A stretch of 64,000 nt of DNA from NCBI GenBank assembly GCA_031363915.1, contig JANLVI010000031.1, positions 62,001 through 126,000 on the forward strand, in the 5' to 3' direction. Position numbers and translations under genes: made by a program. Positions 58,729-64,000 of the stretch are shown piece by piece. Origin of the DNA: JANLVI01 sp031363915 (lineage in GTDB: Bacteria; Vulcanimicrobiota; Vulcanimicrobiia; Vulcanimicrobiales; Vulcanimicrobiaceae). Positions within the stretch are counted from its first letter, which is position 1; each line of letters opens with the position of its first letter. The notes under the pieces were generated by a model, which searched no databases, was not told the origin of the DNA, and saw only the letters and a list, made by a program, of their open reading frames with translations.

Positions 58729-58791
58729 ACCGTACCGGACCGAACTTAAGAACCATTTAAGAAAAAGATTAAAACTCAAGAAATTCTTAAG
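58729..58791 (-). promoter_or_regulatory. Repeat-rich promoter region of the TonB receptor gene
   Basis: The minus strand carries TTCTTAAA (58756-58763) and TTCTTAAG (58745-58752), 11 bases apart. A third related copy is TTCTTGAG (58775-58782), and the facing CTTAAGAA (58784-58791) makes a partial palindrome. TACGGT (58729-58734) is a possible -10 and the repeats fall where the -35 would be. Direct repeats 11 bases apart over the -35 are the pattern of OmpR/PhoB-type activators. It is A/T-rich in a GC-rich genome. Confidence 0.4.
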
Positions 58792-58852
58792 TCGAGTGGG
58801 CCGCAGGCAAATTGCCCCTCCGACCACTGCGGCGCTCCATGCCAATCCGATC

Positions 58853-58867
58853 TGGTATACTGCCTGC
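58853..58867 (+). promoter_or_regulatory. Extended -10 promoter of the cupin gene, possibly leaderless
   Basis: TGGTATACT (58853-58861) is an extended -10 box, TG, one base, TATACT. The ATG is only 6 bases after it. No -35 or Shine-Dalgarno sequence is seen, so transcription would start at or beside the ATG. Confidence 0.5.
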
Positions 58868-59353
58868 ATGGAAAAACGGATCGTGCGCCGAGACGGCGAT
58901 GGTTGGAGCGACACACCGGTCGCCGGGTATACCGGCGGCGCACCCGGCACGGTCGAACGGCACACCCTCATCGGCGAACGTAAGAACGACCCGGCGCAGT
59001 CGGGGCCGGCGCTGGAACTGCGATATTTCCGTCTTGCCGCAGGCGCTGCGAGCCGCCTCGAACGCCACGAGCACGAACATTACGTCATCATCGGCGAAGG
59101 CCGCGGACACGTGTTCATTGACGGACGCCTCTCCGAGGTCGAGCAACATGACGTCGTGTATGTCGCCGCGCTCGAAGCGCACCAGTTCGTCAATGCAGGC
59201 GACGCGCCGTTCGGGTTTTTCTGCGTCGTCACGGCGGCGCGCGATATCTCGCAGGCCCTCACGCCAGGTGAGATCGCCGCGATCGTGGCCTCGCCTGCCG
59301 GCGCGATCGTGCAGCCCGAAGGTCAGCCGCGTCCGCGATTCGAGCGCGTCTAG
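58868..59353 (+). CDS. Cupin domain protein
   Basis: The 161-residue protein is a single cupin barrel. The metal-binding motif 1 is ASRLERHEHEHYVIIGEGRG (His-x-His-x-His and the Gly turn) and motif 2 is VAALEAHQFVNAGDAPFGFF with a last His. The N-terminus reads EKRIVRRDGDGWSDTPVAGY. This pattern fits small dioxygenase-like or sensor cupins. A divalent metal is likely. It stands alone between the TonB receptor promoter and a convergent thioesterase, whose stop it shares (CTAG). Confidence 0.85.
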   Translation: MEKRIVRRDGDGWSDTPVAGYTGGAPGTVERHTLIGERKNDPAQSGPALELRYFRLAAGAASRLERHEHEHYVIIGEGRGHVFIDGRLSEVEQHDVVYVAALEAHQFVNAGDAPFGFFCVVTAARDISQALTPGEIAAIVASPAGAIVQPEGQPRPRFERV

Positions 59354-59796
59354 AGCAAAGGCGCGAGCGCCGCGCGCTGCGCGTCGCTCCACGGAACACC
59401 GCGTTCGCCGTCGCTGCCGACCGCGGCCACCTGTCCGATCGAGCGCAGATCCGGCGCGTCGCCAGCGCCGGTGATCGCATGTTCGAGTACCATGCTCGAA
59501 CGTCCGAGCGATGCGAGACGCGTCCACACTTTGAGCGGCTCGTCGTAGTAGAGCGGCTTGACGAACTGCATGCTGATCTCGACGGCTAGATGCATGAAGT
59601 GCATCGGGCCGTGTTTTTCGGGATCGTGCGCGGATTCGAGAAAGCTCGCTCGCGCGAATTCGAAATAGATCGGGTAGCTGACGTTGCTCACGTGCAGGTA
59701 CGCGTCGGTTTCGCAAAATCGCGGGCGAAAGTCGACGGCGTGCGAAAACGAACGTAGCCACTCCGCCTCGCCGCCCTTAGGAAAGAGCGTCAGCAC
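59350..59796 (-). CDS. Acyl-CoA thioesterase, hotdog fold (4HBT)
   Basis: The 148-residue protein has the hotdog signature RFCETDAYLHVSNVSYPIYF, with the catalytic Asp, and FEFARASFLESAHDPEKHGP. LAVEISMQFVKPLYYDEPLK and SSMVLEHAITGAGD supply the rest. It hydrolyses acyl-CoA esters. It starts at a GTG 5 bases after the glutaredoxin stop, so it is in the BolA/Grx operon, although no functional link to Fe-S transfer is obvious. Confidence 0.85.
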   Translation of the reverse strand: MLTLFPKGGEAEWLRSFSHAVDFRPRFCETDAYLHVSNVSYPIYFEFARASFLESAHDPEKHGPMHFMHLAVEISMQFVKPLYYDEPLKVWTRLASLGRSSMVLEHAITGAGDAPDLRSIGQVAAVGSDGERGVPWSDAQRAALAPLL

Positions 59797-59801
59797 CGCG
59801 C

Positions 59802-60155
59802 TTAGCGGAGCTGAATGCTCGGCGTCACGCCTTTGCCGGCAAACGCTTCTTCAAGCACCTTCTTGAGTTCGCCGTTCTCGGCCATCGGCGTGAGGATATC
59901 GGTGTCGCCGTAGAATTTGCCGTTGATGAACACTTTGGGAAGCGTCGGCCAGTCGGTCATGTCCGCGAGAGCTTGCCGTTTGTTCATGTCTTCGAGCACG
60001 TCGACGACTTCGAACGGGTAGCCGAAGCTGTTGAAAAACTGAATCGTCTCGGCCGTGAATCCACAGCGCGGCGCGTCTTTGGTGCCCTTGCCGTACACGA
60101 GGATGGTGTTGGCGGAGACTTCGTTTTCGATCTGTGATTTGAGCGCGTCGGGCAT
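59802..60155 (-). CDS. grxD: Monothiol glutaredoxin (Grx4-like)
   Basis: The 117-residue protein carries Fe-S clusters. The active site is CGFT in VYGKGTKDAPRCGFTAETIQ, where CGFS is the rule, so Ser is Thr. The glutathione site has WPTLPKVFINGKFYGDTDIL. It opens MPDALKSQIENEVSANTILV like other Grx4 proteins. GGAG lies 9 bases before the start. It is encoded 4 bases after bolA, its standard partner in [2Fe-2S] handling. Confidence 0.92.
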   Translation of the reverse strand: MPDALKSQIENEVSANTILVYGKGTKDAPRCGFTAETIQFFNSFGYPFEVVDVLEDMNKRQALADMTDWPTLPKVFINGKFYGDTDILTPMAENGELKKVLEEAFAGKGVTPSIQLR

Positions 60156-60159
60156 GCGA

Positions 60160-60393
60160 TTACTCCAAGATAGCGGTTTTGATTTCGAGGGCGTGGATCC
60201 GGCCGTCGTTCCGGGCGGCTTTGAGCGCGCCTTCGACCATGCGGTGGCGGTCCATCAGCGACTTGCCGGCGAACGCCTTCGAGGCTACAGACACGTTGAA
60301 ATGATCCATGGTGCCATTGCGGTCCACGATCATTATTTGGGCGTCGGGCATGATCGCGCGGATCATGCCAACCATGGTGGTTTCGTCGATCAA
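60160..60393 (-). CDS. bolA: BolA family protein
   Basis: The 77-residue protein starts at a TTG behind AAGGA. It has the BolA fold: MIRAIMPDAQIMIVDRNGTM, HFNVSVASKAFAGKSLMDRH and RMVEGALKAARNDGRIHALE. The His in MDRHRMV is the ligand used when BolA and glutaredoxin share a cluster. It should form a heterodimer with the product of the next gene. Confidence 0.92.
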   Translation of the reverse strand: MIDETTMVGMIRAIMPDAQIMIVDRNGTMDHFNVSVASKAFAGKSLMDRHRMVEGALKAARNDGRIHALEIKTAILE

Positions 60394-60403
60394 AGGTGGT
60401 TCC

Positions 60404-60640
60404 TTAGGACTGCAGGGGGATCGAGCTGCGGCGCACCGTCTCGATCACGCCTTTGGTTTCGCGCAGCGTTTCGGGTAAGTTCGGAGCCGCGCGCTCGAGA
60501 ATCTTCACGGCGCCTGCCGCGAGTACAATACCCGCAACCCCGAAGAGGATGGCCGGGATGCCGTCGAGCCGGAATTGCTTCCCGATACGCACCCGCGAGG
60601 CGCGCATGACTTTGGCCGGAAGCGCGAGGAAATTCTTCAT
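60404..60640 (-). CDS. Hypothetical single-helix protein
   Basis: A 78-residue frame starting MKNFLALPAKVMRASRVRIG, 10 bases upstream of bolA on the same strand. One helix (PAILFGVAGIVLAAGAVKIL) follows a basic stretch, and the tail is soluble (LPETLRETKGVIETVRRSSI). Its position makes it the first gene of the bolA operon. I do not recognise it. Confidence 0.55.
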   Translation of the reverse strand: MKNFLALPAKVMRASRVRIGKQFRLDGIPAILFGVAGIVLAAGAVKILERAAPNLPETLRETKGVIETVRRSSIPLQS

Positions 60641-60670
60641 CGTGAAAGAGCGGGTGCGCTCCGTTCGGCG

Positions 60671-60684
60671 GATAATCCTCGCGC
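60671..60684 (+). promoter_or_regulatory. Possible -10 box of the acyl-CoA ligase gene
   Basis: GATAAT (60671-60676) lies 8 bases before the ATG. No clear -35 or ribosome site is present. If used, the message would begin at or just before the start codon, as for the CDGSH and cupin genes. Confidence 0.35.
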
Positions 60685-62295
60685 ATGGCTGATTCCGCGT
60701 TTCGGTGGGACGTCCCATCATCGTTCAACTTTGCTCGCGACGTCATCGATGCGCTCGGGATCGAAGACCGCCTCGGACTCGTTTTCGTGAATACGGCAGG
60801 CGCGAAGACCGAGTACACCTTCGGCCAGATCGCCGATGCCTCGCAACGCTGGGCCGCCGTCCTGCGCGATGCCGGCGTCAAGAAAGGCGACCGCGTCATC
60901 ATCGTCTTGCCCAAGGTGCCGGATTGGCTCTTCGCCATGACGGCGCTCCTGCGCATCGGGGCGGTCGCCGTACCCGGCGCGGAACAGTTGCGCGCGAAGG
61001 ACATGGCATTCCGCGCAAGCCATAGCGGTGCAACGACCGTGATCGCACATCAGATGAACGTCGCGGAAATCGAAACGATGCGCGCGGACTCGCCGACGAT
61101 CGAACGCTGGCTTGTCAGCGGTGGAGCCGCCGAGGGCTGGCTTGCGGTGGATCCCCTGGTTTCCGCCGCGACCCCGTGGCTAGGCGAACCGACCGTTGCT
61201 GAGGACATGGCGTATATCGTTTACACCAGCGGCACAACGAAAGATCCCAAAGGCGTCGTTCACAACGTCGCCTACACCTACGCGAAGCGCATGCAAGCCG
61301 CGCACTGGTTTGATGTGAAGCCGACGGACCTCGTATGGTCGACGGCCGGCACCGGCTGGGCGAAGTCGCTTTGGAACGTGTTGCTCGGGCCCTGGTCGTG
61401 TGGAGCCCCGATCGTCTTGCACGAGGGCGGCTTCAAACCCGAAGAGCGCATGGACATGATCCGCGATCTCGGCGTGACCGTGCTCTGCCAAGCGCCGACG
61501 GAATACCGATTACTTGCAAAACTTCCGGACCTCGGGACGCGCTGGCGGTTGCCGCTCTTGCGCCACTGCGTCTCCGCGGGTGAACCGCTCAATCCCGAAG
61601 TGTTGCTGCTGTGGAAAGACGCCTTCGGCCTAACGATCCTCGACGGCTACGGCCAGACCGAGAACTCGCTGCTCGTCGCAAACGCGCCGGGCATGGACGT
61701 TCGTCCCGGGTCGATGGGCAAACCGACGCCCGGTCACGACATCGCGGTCGTCGATGCCGACGGCAATGTCTGCGAACCGGGCGAAGTCGGCGACATCGGT
61801 TTGCGCGGCAAACCGCCCACGCTCTTTGCCGGCTATTATAAGAATGACGAAGAGACGCGCAATTCGCACCGTGGCGAATGGTACCTCACCGGTGACCGCG
61901 CGCAAGTCGATGACGACGGCTACTTTTGGTTCGTCGGTCGCGCCGACGATGTCATCTCATCGGGCGCGTACCGCATCGGACCATTCGAAGTCGAGAGCGC
62001 GCTGCTCGAGCATCCGGCCGTCGCTGAATCTGCCGTCGTCGGATCGCCCGATCCCGACCGCGGCAATATCGTCAAAGCGTTTGTGGTCCTGCGCCCGGGA
62101 TACGAACCCTCAGCCGCCCTCACCAAAGAGCTGCAAACACATTGCAAAACGGTGACGGCCCCGTATAAATATCCGCGCGAGATCGAGTATATCGCCGAAT
62201 TGCCAAAGACGCGCTCGGGAAAAATTCGGCGCGTCGAGTTGCGCCAAGCAGAACTCAAGAAGAAAGGCGCAACCGCTGCCAGCGGTTTTGTTTAG
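60685..62295 (+). CDS. Acyl-CoA ligase (AMP-forming), MACS/acyl-CoA synthetase family
   Basis: The 536-residue enzyme activates a carboxylic acid via an acyl-adenylate. P-loop-like motif A3 is MAYIVYTSGTTKDPKGVVHN near residue 175. A5 is LDGYGQTENSLLVANAPG, A7 is GEWYLTGDRAQVDDDGYFWF, A8 is GRADDVISSGAYRIGPFEVE and the catalytic Lys is in LPKTRSGKIRRVELRQ. Its length and the start region fit medium-chain (AcsM-like) synthetases. The natural substrate is unknown. A hairpin (62271-62287) with T-rich tail lies across its last codons. Confidence 0.9.
   Translation: MADSAFRWDVPSSFNFARDVIDALGIEDRLGLVFVNTAGAKTEYTFGQIADASQRWAAVLRDAGVKKGDRVIIVLPKVPDWLFAMTALLRIGAVAVPGAEQLRAKDMAFRASHSGATTVIAHQMNVAEIETMRADSPTIERWLVSGGAAEGWLAVDPLVSAATPWLGEPTVAEDMAYIVYTSGTTKDPKGVVHNVAYTYAKRMQAAHWFDVKPTDLVWSTAGTGWAKSLWNVLLGPWSCGAPIVLHEGGFKPEERMDMIRDLGVTVLCQAPTEYRLLAKLPDLGTRWRLPLLRHCVSAGEPLNPEVLLLWKDAFGLTILDGYGQTENSLLVANAPGMDVRPGSMGKPTPGHDIAVVDADGNVCEPGEVGDIGLRGKPPTLFAGYYKNDEETRNSHRGEWYLTGDRAQVDDDGYFWFVGRADDVISSGAYRIGPFEVESALLEHPAVAESAVVGSPDPDRGNIVKAFVVLRPGYEPSAALTKELQTHCKTVTAPYKYPREIEYIAELPKTRSGKIRRVELRQAELKKKGATAASGFV
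62271..62293 (+). terminator. Intrinsic terminator inside the end of the acyl-CoA ligase gene
   Basis: AACCGCT (62271-62277), loop GCC, AGCGGTT (62281-62287) make a 7-base stem followed by TTGTTT. The stop codon TAG is at 62293-62295, so the terminator is coding sequence as well. It protects the next gene from read-through. Confidence 0.7.
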
Positions 62296-62382
62296 TTCGC
62301 TTACGATCGCCGCGTTTCTCGCGCTCTTCGGCGGTCGACGCGCTCGGAAACAACGGGGCTTTGTTACGGGTACACGGTTCAC

Positions 62383-63159
62383 GTGAGCATGACTGAGCCG
62401 CCCCGTCCGCCCGCGAGCGAGCCCTACGTCCCACCGGCGGATGCCGTCGATGTGCCGTTTCGCGAGACGGCACCGATCGATCCGGCGAGTGGGGCGGCCG
62501 CTCACGGGACGATCGTCGAATCGGCTGCGCCCGCGTCGGTCCCGGCAAAACCGCTACGCGTGTTCGGCAACCCCGTCTCGTATGTCATGCGCCGATTCGC
62601 CGCGAGCTCGATCGATCTTGTGCTCGGCTCGTTTGTTGTGACCTGGCTGCTGTACGGGATCATCGCTGTCAATCCGCTCACCGGGCTGCCGACGAATACC
62701 GAAGGCGGATTCGATTCAACATTCGCGATGGGCATCGGCATCGCGTTGCTCTACGTTTTTCTTGCCGAAGCGATCTTCGGCACGACGCTCGGCAAACTCG
62801 CACTCGGTCTGCACGTGTATTCCAGCAAAGGCAACTTCGTCGGTCTTGCGCGTTCGTTCATTCGCAGTTTGCTGCGGCCGATCGATCTGCTCGTCGTCGG
62901 TGCGCTCTTGGCCCTCGCACCGGGGCATCGCCGGCTCGGCGATCTATTCGGCGGCACCGTCGTCGCGCAGAGTCCGCTGCGCGGTGTCGCGCCGGTCATC
63001 GGCTGGATCGGCATCATAGCCGTCGCGGCGCTGCCATTTATTTTTGACGGCGGTCTGCGATTCTTCATCGTCCTCGCGGCATTTGCGCAATTCGTCCCGC
63101 ATCTCATCAGCGGCGCAATCGCCGGCCTTGGCGGACTGCTCGCAAGCCCGCACGCCTGA
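62383..63159 (+). CDS. RDD family membrane protein
   Basis: The 258-residue protein starts at a GTG. The first 65 residues are Pro/Ala-rich and cytosolic. The RDD motif follows in SYVMRRFAASSIDLVLGSFV (Arg and Asp, helix 1), with FGTTLGKLALGLHVYSSKGN and LRPIDLLVVGALLALAPGHR, RLGDLFGGTVVAQ (the other Arg-Asp parts). Four or five helices are seen. Relatives transport small solutes or support Na+/H+ exchange, but the job here is unknown. Its stop overlaps the next start (TGATG). Confidence 0.85.
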   Translation: MSMTEPPRPPASEPYVPPADAVDVPFRETAPIDPASGAAAHGTIVESAAPASVPAKPLRVFGNPVSYVMRRFAASSIDLVLGSFVVTWLLYGIIAVNPLTGLPTNTEGGFDSTFAMGIGIALLYVFLAEAIFGTTLGKLALGLHVYSSKGNFVGLARSFIRSLLRPIDLLVVGALLALAPGHRRLGDLFGGTVVAQSPLRGVAPVIGWIGIIAVAALPFIFDGGLRFFIVLAAFAQFVPHLISGAIAGLGGLLASPHA

Positions 63160-64000
63160 TGCGCGCCGTCCGACTTCTCACAACCACTGGCCCCGCTGAT
63201 CTGAGGGTCGCGCACGTGCCCGATCCGACGCCCAACGCCGGCGAGGTGCTGATCGAACTCACGCACGCCGCGCTCAACCGCCGCGATGTCTTTATTGCCA
63301 AAGGCATGTATCCGGGGATTAAACTACCGAGCATTCTTGGCGCAGACGGTGTCGGGCGGGTAGCCGCACTTGGTCCGGGTGCGGGCGGTCCGAACGTTGG
63401 GACGCGCGTGGTGATCGATCCGATGCTCGGTTGGGGACCCGACGAACGCATCTGGCTGACGAGCGCGAACGTCTTAGGCATGCCCGCAGACGGAACGTTT
63501 GCTGAATTCGTCGTCGTACCGGCGATCAACGTGCATCCGGCGCCCGCGAACCTATCGGATGCAGAGGCCGCGGCGATTCCGCTTGCCGGAACGACGGCGT
63601 ATCGCGCGGTCGTGACGCGCGGCGCGTGCACGCGCGAGGATGTGGTGTTCATTCCCGGCGTCGGCAGCGGTGTGCAAACGTTTGCGCTCGCGATCGCGCA
63701 CCATCTCGGTGCACGCACCATCGTAACCTCATCGAGCGATGAGAAGCTCGAGCGGGCGCGTGCACTCGGGGCTGATATTGCAATAAATTACAAGACCTCG
63801 GCGTCGTGGCAAAAAGAGGTTCGTGCGGCAAGCGACGGTGGGCCGTCGCTTGTGATCGACAGCGTCGGCGGCGCGACGTTTGCGGCGTGTTTGGATCTCG
63901 CGCGGTATGCCGCGCGTGTCGTTACCTACGGCGGGACGAACGGCGATGCGACGATCCGGCCCTATTCGATCTTCTGGAAGCAGCTCGACGTCTTGGGCTC
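63159..64000 (+). CDS. MDR-family NAD(P)-dependent oxidoreductase, cut by window edge
   Basis: The first 280 codons of a medium-chain dehydrogenase/quinone oxidoreductase. It opens MRAVRLLTTTGPADLRVAHV, typical of the quinone oxidoreductase/zinc ADH group. LNRRDVFIAKGMYPGIKLPS and ILGADGVGRVAALGPGAGG follow. FIPGVGSGVQTFALAIAHHL is the NAD(P) binding loop. The structural zinc Cys cluster is not present in the loop where it would be, so it belongs to the zinc-free quinone oxidoreductase branch or a related one. The frame is open to the end of the window. Confidence 0.85.
   Translation, partial: MRAVRLLTTTGPADLRVAHVPDPTPNAGEVLIELTHAALNRRDVFIAKGMYPGIKLPSILGADGVGRVAALGPGAGGPNVGTRVVIDPMLGWGPDERIWLTSANVLGMPADGTFAEFVVVPAINVHPAPANLSDAEAAAIPLAGTTAYRAVVTRGACTREDVVFIPGVGSGVQTFALAIAHHLGARTIVTSSSDEKLERARALGADIAINYKTSASWQKEVRAASDGGPSLVIDSVGGATFAACLDLARYAARVVTYGGTNGDATIRPYSIFWKQLDVLG

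Overview
The window is a 64 kb, GC-rich, gene-dense piece of a bacterial chromosome. It has no rRNA, tRNA, phage, transposase or CRISPR that I can recognise. A TonB-dependent receptor, several lipoproteins and secreted proteins, and a caa3-type cytochrome oxidase point to an aerobic diderm heterotroph. The mix of genes and the frequent GTG/TTG starts fit an uncultured soil-type lineage such as Eremiobacterota (WPS-2). That placement is a guess from gene content, because there is no marker gene here to prove it.

Layout. 1-1136: N-terminal part of a sodium:solute symporter, then two opposed pieces of a broken aquaporin gene. 1133-14218: a secreted serine hydrolase faces a long scavenging block of GH20 hexosaminidase, a permease fused to a PDZ-like domain, an M20 dipeptidase, a methyltransferase remnant, a hydantoinase/oxoprolinase, a methyltransferase, and a tightly overlapping set of FAD oxidoreductase, HEXXH protein, BadF-type amino-sugar kinase and NanE-type epimerase. 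14290-20785: the caa3 oxidase operon, small membrane proteins and a Sco-type copper chaperone. Heme A synthesis (ctaA, ctaB) follows at 25862-27708, in an operon with an MFS exporter. 20789-24324: S9 peptidase, CDGSH Fe-S protein and 2OG-Fe(II) oxygenase. 28006-31789: envelope proteins with an alanine-racemase-like enzyme and a GH130 enzyme. 31800-45593: prfC, threonine dehydratase, an AhpD-like protein, a PYROXD2-like oxidoreductase split by one stop codon, a YkgJ cysteine-cluster protein, LolA-like secreted proteins, a ROK kinase, an M20 amidohydrolase, a glycolipid-type GT28 glycosyltransferase, a di-iron membrane hydroxylase and a lytic transglycosylase. 45590-49903: two dienelactone hydrolase paralogues (one without its catalytic residues), EgtD with a PuuD-like amidohydrolase, and a COG4705 membrane protein. 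49900-55531: an osmoprotectant ABC transporter, polyphosphate kinase and an EVE-domain protein. 55547-64000: the TonB receptor with its terminator and repeat-rich promoter, a cupin, a BolA/glutaredoxin/thioesterase operon, an acyl-CoA ligase, an RDD protein and a truncated MDR oxidoreductase.

Two themes run through the window. The first is compact packing: many ATGA, TGATG and GTGA overlaps within operons, and tail-to-tail gene pairs that share a CTAG or TTAG stop. The second is gene decay in place: aquaporin, a methyltransferase, an EamA transporter, a PYROXD2-like oxidoreductase and possibly two smaller genes. I found no defence island or mobile element. The most original items are the PDZ-fused permease, the amino-sugar cluster with its unexplained oxidoreductase and HEXXH protein, the dead/live hydrolase pair, and a set of possibly leaderless promoters.
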